Below are positions 7,405 through 15,060 of a DNA stretch of 16,786 bases, one piece after another. Under the pieces are notes generated by a model. That model saw only the letters and a program-made list of their open reading frames with translations, had not been told where the DNA came from and made no database searches. Each line of letters opens with the position of its first letter. Positions within the stretch are counted from its first letter, which is position 1. A program made the translations under genes and the position numbers. Origin of the DNA: Planctomycetaceae bacterium (lineage in GTDB: Bacteria; Planctomycetota; Planctomycetia; Pirellulales; Thermoguttaceae); NCBI GenBank assembly GCA_015062085.1, contig SUVI01000093.1, positions 1-16,786 on the forward strand. Reading direction: 5' to 3'.

Positions 7405-8321
7405 ACGATCGGTTCAATGTGAACGATGACGTCCAGGATCGCAAGTTCGCCGCACTCTTTCAGTACATTTTCGATCTGATGCGCCATTTCGTGGCTTTCC
7501 GTTACCGTCATACTGCCGCAGACCCGCACATGAAGATCTACGTCGAAACCATTCCCTATGTTTCGGGTGCGGATCTTGTGAGGATTCTCCACACCAGGGA
7601 CCGTCTGGACCAATTCCGAGATCTTCTGAACTGCTTCTCGTGACGCACCGGCATCCATGAGCGTCCCGAAGGTCGGATACATGATGAGCCAAGCCGCGTA
7701 AAAGATCATACCGCCGACCAAGATCGTCGCCGCAGGGTCAAGAAAAGCGTATGATTCGCCCCAAATGAGACAGAACCCAACAGCAGCGGCAGCCGGAATG
7801 GAACTCAATGCGTCGCTTCGGTGATGCCAGGCATTCGCAACGACTGCGGAGGAACGGATCCTTCGTCCAGTTTGGGCCGTAATGCGGTAGAGAAACTCCT
7901 TCACGACGATCGAGAGCAGAGCAGCAGCAAAAGCGAAGATCCCTGGGGCAGTGTAGACGTGCTCCGGCTCGGAAGTCATTTCGTACAGCGCAGCGACGGC
8001 CCCCGTGATCAGCTTCAGCCCCGCAAGACTGAGTACCACGCCGATAAACAGCGTCACGATCGTTTCCAGTTTGGCGTGTCCGTACGGATGTTCCTCATCA
8101 GCCGGACGCTCCCAATACCGCGCTCCCACGATGACTGCTGCATCCGTCACGAAATCGCTCAAACTGTGGACTGCATCCGCGATCAGCACGGAACTGGAAC
8201 CCCAAATGCCTGCCGCAAACTTCAGCACAACAAGCGCGGCATTACAGATCGCTCCCAGAAGCGTGATCCGATAAATCGTCCTAGTATGTTCGGGGAATGC
8301 AGATTTTGACGAAGTTTCCAT
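7395..8321 (-). CDS. cation diffusion facilitator (CDF) family divalent metal transporter
   Basis: The 308-residue inner-membrane protein has six hydrophobic segments and a soluble C-terminal domain. CDF exporters exchange Zn2+, Fe2+, Mn2+ or related ions for protons. The transport-site motifs are clear: ADAVHSLSD in segment 2 (H52 and D56) and AWHHRSDALSS in segment 5 (H166 and D170). A His at the first ligand position (HxxxD in both helices) is known from Zn/Cd-type members, but the metal is not certain. The cytoplasmic-loop motif HPYGH is at 78-82. The C-terminal domain (about 225-308) carries DVDLHVRV and ends with HIEP (301-304), the usual metal-binding dimerisation fold. The start codon lacks a good Shine-Dalgarno sequence (GAAAG only). 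The gene is monocistronic and converges on the plus-strand gene. Confidence 0.92.
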   Translation of the reverse strand: METSSKSAFPEHTRTIYRITLLGAICNAALVVLKFAAGIWGSSSVLIADAVHSLSDFVTDAAVIVGARYWERPADEEHPYGHAKLETIVTLFIGVVLSLAGLKLITGAVAALYEMTSEPEHVYTAPGIFAFAAALLSIVVKEFLYRITAQTGRRIRSSAVVANAWHHRSDALSSIPAAAAVGFCLIWGESYAFLDPAATILVGGMIFYAAWLIMYPTFGTLMDAGASREAVQKISELVQTVPGVENPHKIRTRNIGNGFDVDLHVRVCGSMTVTESHEMAHQIENVLKECGELAILDVIVHIEPIVNC

Positions 8322-8398
8322 TTTCTAAACTTTCAAATACGGACTTTTACATTGAAAATACGGCAAAGATCTAAATGGAAATATACAAAACCGATCCA

Positions 8399-8664
8399 TC
8401 CGGGAACTGCGTACCAATTTCACCACTGAAGACACGGAAAACGCACAGAGAAACACGGATCTTAACACAAAAAGCAGTGAAAAACAGACTGCTCGAACAA
8501 ATTTTGAAATTTTAAAAATTCATTTGCGTCTTTTCGTGTATTCCGTGAAATTCGTGTCAGGGCACGTTCACTCCCTTTTTCCTCTTTCTTTTCAGTGTGG
8601 ATCTGAGTCACTTCGGTGCACTCAGTGGTGAGATCGGAACCTGGATCGGTACGCACTTTCCGGA
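8399..8664. repeat. MITE-like dispersed repeat element with interrupted inverted ends
   Basis: The outer arms 8399-8415 and 8648-8664 are inverted copies matching at 15 of 17 positions (TCCGGGAACTGCGTACC against TCCGGAAAGTGCGTACC). Inner arms 8421-8439 and 8612-8630 match at 15 of 19 positions (CACCACTGAAGACACGGAA against CACCACTGAGTGCACCGAA). Between them are repeated CACGGA/CACAGAG-like words and, on the minus strand, ACACGAATTTCACGGAATACACG, shown here at 8530-8560. Sequences of this wording are known as dispersed non-coding repeats in many bacterial genomes. A 72-codon open frame at 8462-8680 is low-complexity and not a gene. No target-site duplication was seen. Together with the next terminator the element fills the gene-free stretch 8322-8728. 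Confidence 0.6.
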
Positions 8665-8672
8665 AGAACCGC

Positions 8673-8716
8673 AAAAACATTCAGAGCGTACCAGCGGGGC
8701 ACAGCTCTGAATGTTT
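8673..8716 (-). terminator. intrinsic terminator after the glycan operon
   Basis: A 13-bp perfect stem (8704-8716 with 8675-8687, AAACATTCAGAGC/GCTCTGAATGTTT) has a 16-nt loop and ends in five T on the minus strand (8673-8677). It starts 12 nt after the stop codon of the ligase gene and closes the glycan transcription unit. Confidence 0.8.
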
Positions 8717-8728
8717 CTCTCTTTTCTG

Positions 8729-10039
8729 CTACATGGAGTAGCCGTAGCGTTCCTGCATTTCGAGCATCCGGAGGCGTTCCTGCTCTTTTTCTTCGAGCGC
8801 CTGCAGATGAATGATCTTCAGGATGATCAGCCCGATCGTGATGGTGTAGAAAACGCTTTCCATTGCGTACAGCGAAACGAACTGAGCGGAACAGCCGTAA
8901 GCAACGATGGCTACGAAAACCATTCGCGCGTAATGGTACATCGCAGGGTCAGGTACTTTGATCCTCTGGAAAATGATCGGAAGCATCCGGAGCGCGGAAG
9001 TAAAGAAGAACATCAGGAGGAACAAAAGCGCTGGGATCCCGGAGTCAACGGCAGCCTGGAACCACGTAGAGTGCGCTTCCAGAAAGATCCCGAATCGGCT
9101 TTGCGTATACGATGCCCACTTCGTCACCCCGACCCCGAAAACGGGTTTCTCCCGCATGACGATAGCGCAGTTCGTCCAGCTTTTCAGTCGCGATTGTGCC
9201 GAACCGTCCAGATCTTCCATGTTTGCGAATGCCGTAACGAATCGCTTTCGGGGAGTCTCGCCGAACATGGAGATCCCAACGACGAGCGCCAGCGCAAAAA
9301 TCGTCAGGTTCGTCATCGATTTGGGAAGGACTAGGAACGTGAAGATGAACGCAAGCACCAACCCCAGCATACCGCCTCGAGACATGGAAAACATGATGAC
9401 GTGCGCCTGAAGCATCGCCGCCAGAAACGCAAGGCCCTTCAGACAGACATTCTTTTCTGCAAGTCCAGTGAAAAACGCCAAGATAGATCCGACGACCATC
9501 GACACAGCAAAGAAGTTATTGTCCATCCCCGCGTATCCGGTCTGCTGCAGACGGTTGAATCCCTGAAGGTAGGACATATTCAACTCAAAAGCGACGAACC
9601 CGTTCGCAAAAATGATGACCCAAATGAACATTCGGAGGCGTTTCGGCGTGTCGCACAGGGAAAGCGCAATGAGCATCGCCAAAATAAGACGCACGTTCAT
9701 CAGGTTCTGGACCTGTCCCATCGGTGTCCAGCCCGTCACGATCGAGGAAATGAAGACCCAAAATGTGTACGCACAGAGACAGGTAAACGGCAGCGTCGCC
9801 TTCCCGATATTCAGGTTGCCGAAATGATTCAGCGCCCACCCTACGATCAGCGGATACGCCACGATCTCCGAAAAACCGATCCCGGTATTCAAAAACGTCT
9901 CGTCCAAAGAGTAGTACCAAAGCGCGTTGGGGACCAGCACACCGAAGAGAACGTACACGCAGATCCCGATAAACGGCATGAACGGTGAGGCAAAGATACC
10001 CAGCACCGTCATCATATAAACAAAAATGTAGCCTTTCAT
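8729..10039 (-). CDS. O-antigen ligase/polymerase-like protein, TIGR03097 (exosortase-A O-glycosylation ligase) type
   Basis: The 436-residue polytopic membrane protein has about ten or more hydrophobic segments. The N-terminal part (MKGYIFVYMMTVLGIFASPF onward) resembles the DUF5935-like region of the putative O-glycosylation ligases associated with exosortase A. Characteristic segments follow: GYAGMDNNFFAVSMVVGS (168-185), MSRGGMLGLV (219-228) and GVGVTKW before EAHSTWFQAAVDSGIPALLF (321-340). The last carries the conserved His (323) of the Wzy/WaaL periplasmic loop. Such proteins join or polymerise lipid-linked glycans at the outer face of the inner membrane; polymerase or protein ligase cannot be told apart here. 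The C-terminal tail (412-436) is charged and cytoplasmic. It is the last gene of the glycan group, 78 bp after the glycosyltransferase, and is followed by a terminator. Confidence 0.82.
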   Translation of the reverse strand: MKGYIFVYMMTVLGIFASPFMPFIGICVYVLFGVLVPNALWYYSLDETFLNTGIGFSEIVAYPLIVGWALNHFGNLNIGKATLPFTCLCAYTFWVFISSIVTGWTPMGQVQNLMNVRLILAMLIALSLCDTPKRLRMFIWVIIFANGFVAFELNMSYLQGFNRLQQTGYAGMDNNFFAVSMVVGSILAFFTGLAEKNVCLKGLAFLAAMLQAHVIMFSMSRGGMLGLVLAFIFTFLVLPKSMTNLTIFALALVVGISMFGETPRKRFVTAFANMEDLDGSAQSRLKSWTNCAIVMREKPVFGVGVTKWASYTQSRFGIFLEAHSTWFQAAVDSGIPALLFLLMFFFTSALRMLPIIFQRIKVPDPAMYHYARMVFVAIVAYGCSAQFVSLYAMESVFYTITIGLIILKIIHLQALEEKEQERLRMLEMQERYGYSM

Positions 10040-10117
10040 GACTTCGATTTCTCCAGTACGATCCGATATTCGGCAAGACGGCTTCTTCCTGATGCCGCCT
10101 TTTGATTTTCCTGATTT

Positions 10118-11386
10118 TTAGGACAGTTCGTTTTCTGATCCTGATGAGTTTCGCTCGCAGTCCGAGACTTCGCACAGGAACGTCTCCAGCTTTTCCAACT
10201 GTACCGACCAGCCGTAGGATGTCTCAACCATTCGGCGTCCATTTTCGGAAAGCCTAGAACGCAGCTCTGCATTTTCAAACAGTTCTGAAAGTTTTCCGAT
10301 CCAGTTTTCGGGAGTCCCGCAGACCAGCAGATCTTCCGAAGTCCTGCAATGGATCCCTTCCGCAGCTCCCTCCGACGCGATGACCGGCCGCGACATGGAA
10401 CACGCTTCCAACACTTTGTTTTGAAGCCCGCGCGCGACCTGAAGCGGAATGACGGCCGCTGCCGCACGTTTAAGATACGGACGCACATCCGGGACCGTGC
10501 CAATGAGGTTCATTCCGGGAGTCGTCTCCGCAAGCTGCTTCAATCCAGGACCAGGCCGACTGCCGACGACGTCAAACTCGCAGGCTGGAAAACGTTTCCG
10601 AACTTCCGGAAGCACATTCTTCACGAACCACTCGACCCCGTCCGCGTTCGCTCGATAATCAAGCGCGCCAACAAAAACCAGACGCTCCGGTATCTCTGCA
10701 ACGTCCGCCAATTCCGGAGCCTCCGCATTGAAATACTGCGTATCGACCCCGTTCGGAATATCACGGATCCAAACCTCTTCCGGGATCTTTCCCGCCGCGA
10801 AACTTCGGTAAAGCGCCGTCTCTTCCGGCGTGACGGCCAAGATCCCGGCACAGCATTTTCCAATGCCGATCTCCAGCTTGCGAAGACGCTCGCCTTCCAT
10901 CTGAAAGACGCACTTTTTCCATCCACGCGCACGGGCTGCATAGTCGAACCATTTCTGACTGTCAACGTCCACAAGATCCGTAACGACCGGCGTCTGCTCG
11001 TTCACCGTCCCGCGGAGCATATCCAGATACTGTACCATGCTGGAACAGAAAACGACGATCCGGTCAAACTTTTCCGTCGAGACCAGATGCCGTAAAGCCG
11101 CTTTCAGCTTCCGATCTCCAAAAAGCCCTTCCGTCATGGTTTTCCCGCACAAAAGGGAAACTCCCGCACGGATCCACCGTCGGCGTTTGCCCCACGGAAA
11201 AGCCAGCACTCCAGCACACAGTTCGTTCAGCACTCGATGCGAGTCCTCCGCAGGTTCCTGCTCATAGAGCGTCGCGAGATGCACACTCCCCATCTCCGCG
11301 AAGCGTTCCAAAAAATGAAACGACCGGATACTGTCTCCGCGATTCGGCGGATGCGGAAAACGATGCGTGATGAAAAGCGTCTTCAT
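10118..11386 (-). CDS. GT4-type glycosyltransferase, TIGR03087 (PEP-CTERM/exosortase-A associated sugar transferase) type
   Basis: The 422-residue cytoplasmic GT-B enzyme is expected to add a sugar to a growing lipid-linked glycan. The N-terminus THRFPHPPNRGDSIRSFHFL (7-26) is the signature of the exosortase-A-associated subfamily. FCSSMVQY (113-120), DLVDVDSQKW (137-146) and NGVDTQYF (212-219) follow. The C-terminal nucleotide-sugar domain has LVFVGALDYRANADGVEWF (236-254), FDVVGSRP (271-278), GTVPDVRPYL (296-305) and QNKVLEACSMSRPVIAS (322-338), with the GT4 Glu pair replaced by this subfamily's NKVLEA pattern. The ATG at 11386 has AAGGTG at 6 nt and fits the family start. The open frame extends upstream to 11554 inside the deacetylase gene, but that extension is unlike the family. 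It lies 112 bp after the deacetylase. Confidence 0.88.
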   Translation of the reverse strand: MKTLFITHRFPHPPNRGDSIRSFHFLERFAEMGSVHLATLYEQEPAEDSHRVLNELCAGVLAFPWGKRRRWIRAGVSLLCGKTMTEGLFGDRKLKAALRHLVSTEKFDRIVVFCSSMVQYLDMLRGTVNEQTPVVTDLVDVDSQKWFDYAARARGWKKCVFQMEGERLRKLEIGIGKCCAGILAVTPEETALYRSFAAGKIPEEVWIRDIPNGVDTQYFNAEAPELADVAEIPERLVFVGALDYRANADGVEWFVKNVLPEVRKRFPACEFDVVGSRPGPGLKQLAETTPGMNLIGTVPDVRPYLKRAAAAVIPLQVARGLQNKVLEACSMSRPVIASEGAAEGIHCRTSEDLLVCGTPENWIGKLSELFENAELRSRLSENGRRMVETSYGWSVQLEKLETFLCEVSDCERNSSGSENELS

Positions 11387-11498
11387 GTCTGCACCTTCTG
11401 AAACGGTTTTTGAGATCCCGGCGGGATCGGAGACTCCCAATGGAACTTTCCCAACGGTAAGCTTCCGGAAACGAAGATCGCCGCGAAAAGTCCTCAGA

Positions 11499-12377
11499 TC
11501 AGGAGTTCTCCTTTTTCTTATTTTCGTAATTAATGGACTCGGACAATGTGCCAAAAGAGAAATCGCGTAAAAGTTTGCGCAGTTTCACCAAATTTCTTCC
11601 AAGTCCGACCCGATGCCGAAACTGGACGGCCCGCGAACCGAATGGAAGCCGAGGCTGCTCCGGATCCACTTCCCAGGGATGTACGTAAAAAATGAACGGA
11701 CGTTTCTCTTTTTGATTGATCTTTCTCAAAAAATAGCGTGTCAGCGCGTAAGGATAGAGCCGAAAATATCCGCCCCCGGAAACCGGGAGATTCATTGGCC
11801 CCAAAGCCGAGGCGGTCGGCGGGAATTCCCAGATCAGCCCCTCAGACGTCATGCGCTGATGGATCTCACGCGGAGCATCCGGGATCCCGTACCGGTCATG
11901 GTAGATCGGAAAAATACTCGAATCGTACCGAAATCCCTCTTCCGCCAAAATATCCAGCGCCCAAAGCGACTTCTTGGTGATGGAAAAACTCGGCGCACGG
12001 AACGCTTCGACCTTTTGCCCGGTCAGATCCTCCAAAATGGCCTTCCCTCGCCGAAGTTCCTCGCGAAACGCTTCCGGTTCCATCTCGTAAATGAGAGAGT
12101 GCGAGAAACTGTGGAATCCGATCTCATGCCCCGCGTCGGCAATGGCCCGTACGAGCTCGGGATGCTTTTCTGCCTGCCACCCCAAAATGAAAAATGTGCC
12201 GCGCGTCTGCGTTTCCGACATCAGATCTAGGATCCGCGGCAGACTTTCCATGATCCGCTGTGGGTAATTCTCCCACTCAGAACGCGGAATGGATCTATCA
12301 AAAGCCGAGACCTGATAAAAATCCTCAACGTCGACCGTAAAGGCATTCAGAAATTCTGACGGTTTGCTTTTCGCCAT
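11499..12377 (-). CDS. polysaccharide deacetylase with DUF3473 C-terminus, TIGR03006 (PEP-CTERM locus) type
   Basis: The 292-residue NodB-type carbohydrate esterase would remove N-acetyl groups from the locus's glycan. No signal peptide is present, as is usual for this subfamily, so it may act in the cytoplasm on the lipid-linked precursor. The first catalytic motif is TVDVEDFYQVSAF (14-26; D16, E18 and D19). Metal-binding HSFSH is at 89-93 after GHEIGF. FRAPSFSI (126-133) carries the conserved Arg. DSSIFPIYHDRYGIPDAPR (152-170), GGGYFRLYPY (201-210) and FYVHPWEVDPEQPR (230-243, with the second catalytic His 233) are near-exact hallmarks of the PEP-CTERM-locus subfamily with DUF3473. The ATG at 12377 has only a close-set GGTGAG as RBS. 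It lies 156 bp after the initiating transferase. Confidence 0.92.
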   Translation of the reverse strand: MAKSKPSEFLNAFTVDVEDFYQVSAFDRSIPRSEWENYPQRIMESLPRILDLMSETQTRGTFFILGWQAEKHPELVRAIADAGHEIGFHSFSHSLIYEMEPEAFREELRRGKAILEDLTGQKVEAFRAPSFSITKKSLWALDILAEEGFRYDSSIFPIYHDRYGIPDAPREIHQRMTSEGLIWEFPPTASALGPMNLPVSGGGYFRLYPYALTRYFLRKINQKEKRPFIFYVHPWEVDPEQPRLPFGSRAVQFRHRVGLGRNLVKLRKLLRDFSFGTLSESINYENKKKENS

Positions 12378-12533
12378 CTCTCACCGTATTTCAGTGTCTA
12401 TCCAAACAGTCGGCTGCACTTCGGTCCCTCTTCTGGAAAAGTCCCCGAAATACAGCCGCCTCCGACATGATCCTAAAAAATTCTCTCATCCCGCTGATGC
12501 TCAAACGATTCCAGCCGCGCTCGGCTTCATCAT

Positions 12534-13511
12534 TCACGAACGCTCGGAAATCTCGGCGTTTTTTGCTTCTTCCATTTCCGAAACATCCGCATTTGCCGAC
12601 CCCGCCATTCTATCATTTTCAGCTGCCTCGCGTTCCTGCATCGCGATACCGTCCGTGTAGGTCTTGAACATGGGGTTCGACTCATCCGTACCGTGCCGCA
12701 TATACTCCGGCACCACGACATCCCGGCGGATGCCAGTCCAGTTTCTGCAAAAATCGCCCGGCAGGAGACACAAACGCATGAACGTCGTGACGAAGATCTG
12801 AATATCGATCTTCAGTGAGCCCGTTTTGATATACTCCAAGTCCAGCGTCAGTTTACGGCGTACGCTTTCCAGATCGGAATCGGGCGGAAGATTGATCTGC
12901 GCCAACCCCGTGACTCCCGGCGGAATGAGACTCCGATTGTCGTACCCTGGGATCGCTTTGGAAAGATGGCACGTAAATTCCGGACGTTCCGGACGCGGAC
13001 CGATCAAGAGCATGTCGCCGTACAGAACGTTGAAGATCTGCGGCAGCTCATCCAAATGCGAGGCACGCAGAAGTTTTCCTAATTTCGTGATACGCGGGTC
13101 ATTCACACTCGTCCAAACCGGACCGGTCTTCTTTTCGGCGTCCGGGATCATGGAACGAAATTTCATGAGCGTGAAGACTTTCCCATTCTTTCCGACCCGG
13201 CGCTGACAGTAAAGGATCGGCCCATCCGACGTCAGGAAAAGCAGGACCGTCACGATCGCCATGATCGGCAGTCCAGGAATCAAAAGGAAAAGCGCGACCA
13301 GCCGGTCAAACCAGATCCGGTACGTGAAATAGGATGACGGCACGATCGGCTCGACCTCAACGGGGCCATCACCGTGCGATGATACAGTCTCCTCCTGAGA
13401 AGCGGCTTCCGAATGCAAGGTCTGCATGAATCGATGCGTCTCACTGTTTTGGAGGATCGCCGTTCCTTTCACCGAAGGTTTTTTTTCAAAATCACTCGTG
13501 ATCGCGGACAT
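12534..13511 (-). CDS. initiating phosphoglycosyl transferase (polyprenyl-phosphate sugar-1-phosphate transferase, WbaP/PglC type)
   Basis: The 325-residue protein has one re-entrant/membrane segment (about 69-93, IWFDRLVALFLLIPG onward) and the cytoplasmic catalytic domain of the bacterial sugar transferase family. It would start glycan synthesis by moving a sugar-1-phosphate from a UDP-sugar to undecaprenyl phosphate. Conserved segments are DGPILYCQRRVGKNG (96-110), FTLMKFRSM (113-121), DPRITKLGKLLRASHLDELP (138-157, containing the catalytic Asp-Glu pair), GDMLLIGPRPERPEF (165-179) and PPGVTGLAQ (197-205). The four-helix N-terminal domain of full WbaP is absent; instead there is a polar 60-residue tail. 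An Ala/Glu-rich C-terminal tail (about 290-325) is also extra. The ATG at 13511 is preferred over an in-frame GTG at 13577, which lies inside the promoter palindrome; neither has a good RBS. It is first in the glycan group. Confidence 0.88.
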   Translation of the reverse strand: MSAITSDFEKKPSVKGTAILQNSETHRFMQTLHSEAASQEETVSSHGDGPVEVEPIVPSSYFTYRIWFDRLVALFLLIPGLPIMAIVTVLLFLTSDGPILYCQRRVGKNGKVFTLMKFRSMIPDAEKKTGPVWTSVNDPRITKLGKLLRASHLDELPQIFNVLYGDMLLIGPRPERPEFTCHLSKAIPGYDNRSLIPPGVTGLAQINLPPDSDLESVRRKLTLDLEYIKTGSLKIDIQIFVTTFMRLCLLPGDFCRNWTGIRRDVVVPEYMRHGTDESNPMFKTYTDGIAMQEREAAENDRMAGSANADVSEMEEAKNAEISERS

Positions 13512-13545
13512 GTTTTTAACCAAAAATGGAAATTTGTTTTCTTTT

Positions 13546-13577
13546 GGTACATACAGTCTCCCTGTATATTGTACCAC
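13546..13577 (-). promoter_or_regulatory. extended -10 promoter inside an interrupted palindrome (putative operator) of the glycan operon
   Basis: On the minus strand TGGTACAAT forms an extended -10 element (TG at 13575-13576, TACAAT 13568-13573). The -35 region is poor. The same bases belong to a palindrome: GGTACATACAG (13546-13556), a 5-nt centre, then CTGTA-TAT-TGTACC (13562-13575), pairing 6+5 bp with a 3-nt bulge. It covers the -10 and the expected start of transcription, 35-64 nt upstream of the ATG at 13511. This position suits a repressor site. The regulator is unknown. Confidence 0.5.
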
Positions 13578-13646
13578 GATACTAAAATCATCGGCATTAT
13601 TTTTCCGAAAGTTTAGATTTTAACGATTTTGCTAAAAGCCAACGGC

Positions 13647-13695
13647 AAAAAAAGACTTTACGCTTTCAAATCCATTCCGGATCCTGCGTAAAGTC
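13647..13695 (-). terminator. intrinsic terminator after the flavodiiron gene, possibly bidirectional
   Basis: A 10-bp perfect stem (13686-13695 with 13654-13663, GACTTTACGC/GCGTAAAGTC) has a 22-nt loop and is followed on the minus strand by seven T (13647-13653). On the plus strand the stem is followed by CTGTTTTTTC. It separates the flavodiiron gene from the glycan operon. Confidence 0.8.
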
Positions 13696-13736
13696 CTGTT
13701 TTTTCAGTCTTTCAACTTTTTATTTCCGCTGCCGTC

Positions 13737-14921
13737 TCAGTCTTCCAACGCTTTCAGCGCCAGCTGCCTGCCGCCTTCTTCACAGAGGGCAAGTACTTCC
13801 GGAGCGGGACGCCATTTGCATCGGATCCCCTCCGCCGCCGGAGTCCACTGCATCTTCTCGAACCAGGCGGAGATCTCTTCCACCGCACCTTTTCCCCAGC
13901 CGAAAGAACCGAACGCCAGCCCGTACTGGATCGGGAATCGGAGTCCCTGGAGGTAAGTCATCACCGCTGCCATGGTCGGAGTGGGAAGTGTATTGAGCGT
14001 GGCACTCCCCAACGCGCAGCATTTCGCGTCCATCGCCGCCGTCGAGATCTCGGTGAGCGTGCTTTTCCGCACATGATGCATCTCGCAGGCAACTCCCGGC
14101 ACAGACAAAACGCCCTCGTAGACCGCTTTCGCCATGATCTCCGTACTCTCCCACATGGTGTCGTAGAAGATCACGACTTTCTTCTTCGCGGTCTTCGCCG
14201 CCCAGCGCTGGTACGCTTCCAAGATGGCTCCGAGATTTTTCCGCCAGATAACTCCGTGGCTCGGCGCGATCATTTCGATCTCCAGCCCGGCAGCCGCCTG
14301 CAGGACGCGCGTTACCTGCGCACCGTACGGGTACACGATGTTTGCGTAGTAGATCTTGGCTTCTTCCATCAGGACATCCAGCGGCAGTTCGTCATCAAAC
14401 CGCTCGCTTGATGCAATGTGCTGTCCGAAACCGTCCATCGAGAAGAGGAGTTTCTTCTCGCCGACGTACGTGAACATCGAATCGGGCCAATGGACCATCG
14501 GAGTGTGGATGAACGTCAGCGTGTTTTCGCCGAGGGAGATCGTCTCGCCGTTCGCAACGATCCGGAATTTCCAGCTGCTCGTGTCCGTGTACCCGCTAAG
14601 GATCTCGCGGCATTTGGCAGTGCAGACGACTTCCGCATTGGGCAGCATCGGCACCACTTGCGCCATTGCGCCCGCATGATCCTGTTCCGCATGATTGCAG
14701 ATCAGATAGTCGATCTTATCCAGATCCGTCAGCTGCTGAACGTTTTTCAGGAGCGTATCCGCCGCGGCTTTTTTTACCGTATCGATCAAAACAGTCTTCT
14801 GGTCACGGATCAGGTACGCATTGTACGTTGCACCGCGCTCCGTATTGTAACTGTGAAAATCGCGAATATTCCAGTCAACGAAACCGACCCAGTCAATTCC
14901 CGGCAAAAGCTCTGTGTGCAT
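13737..14921 (-). CDS. flavodiiron protein (FprA/ROO-type O2 or NO reductase)
   Basis: The 394-residue cytoplasmic enzyme reduces O2 to water and/or NO to N2O, protecting anaerobes. The N-terminal metallo-beta-lactamase domain carries the full diiron ligand set: H77, E79, D81 and H82 in NHAEQDHAGA, H144 in PMVHWPDSM, D163 in SMDGFGQH and H222 in PSHG. The flavodoxin domain starts near residue 248 with the FMN loop YDTMWESTE (253-261); the second loop is around GSATLNTLPTPT and the third around GSFGWGKGAVEE. There is no rubredoxin or flavin reductase extension, so this is the short class A form, which needs an external rubredoxin-like donor; none is visible. ATG has AAGGAG at 8 nt. It follows the superoxide reductase by 139 bp without an obvious terminator between them and is probably cotranscribed. 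Confidence 0.95.
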   Translation of the reverse strand: MHTELLPGIDWVGFVDWNIRDFHSYNTERGATYNAYLIRDQKTVLIDTVKKAAADTLLKNVQQLTDLDKIDYLICNHAEQDHAGAMAQVVPMLPNAEVVCTAKCREILSGYTDTSSWKFRIVANGETISLGENTLTFIHTPMVHWPDSMFTYVGEKKLLFSMDGFGQHIASSERFDDELPLDVLMEEAKIYYANIVYPYGAQVTRVLQAAAGLEIEMIAPSHGVIWRKNLGAILEAYQRWAAKTAKKKVVIFYDTMWESTEIMAKAVYEGVLSVPGVACEMHHVRKSTLTEISTAAMDAKCCALGSATLNTLPTPTMAAVMTYLQGLRFPIQYGLAFGSFGWGKGAVEEISAWFEKMQWTPAAEGIRCKWRPAPEVLALCEEGGRQLALKALED

Positions 14922-14941
14922 TGGATCTCTCCTTTCAAACG

Positions 14942-14951
14942 TAAACGTTTA
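14942..14951 (-). promoter_or_regulatory. 10-bp perfect palindrome next to the flavodiiron ribosome binding site
   Basis: TAAACGTTTA is a perfect palindrome and overlaps a second AAACGT half-site (14937-14942), giving AAACGTAAACGTTT. It lies directly upstream of the AAAGGAG of the flavodiiron gene. The core AAACGTTT resembles LacI-family half-sites. An operator role is possible but rests on sequence symmetry alone. Confidence 0.3.
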
Positions 14952-15060
14952 ATCATCAAAACAAAACACGAACCGATCGAAATGAAGTGTCGGTATGAAG
15001 CCTCCGTCCATTTCATTTCCTGATGTTTTCAGCGTCATTCAAAACCTGAAATTTCAGAAA

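Noticed and set aside
8462..8680. Minus-strand open frame of 72 codons
   Set aside because: Its translation (TTECTEVTQIHTEKKEE and similar) is the typical spurious product of a dispersed DNA repeat, and it lies inside the MITE-like element and the terminator.
11387..11554. N-terminal extension of the TIGR03087-like glycosyltransferase
   Set aside because: The extra 56 residues overlap the deacetylase gene, have no family similarity, and the internal ATG at 11386 has a good RBS and the standard family start.
13512..13577. GTG start at 13577 for the initiating transferase
   Set aside because: It lies in the -10/palindrome region and has no ribosome binding site; the ATG at 13511 is more likely.
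15046..15057. CTGAAATTTCAG palindrome after the superoxide reductase stop as a terminator
   Set aside because: It is a 12-bp AT-rich palindrome with practically no stable stem-loop and no T run, so it was not called as a terminator.
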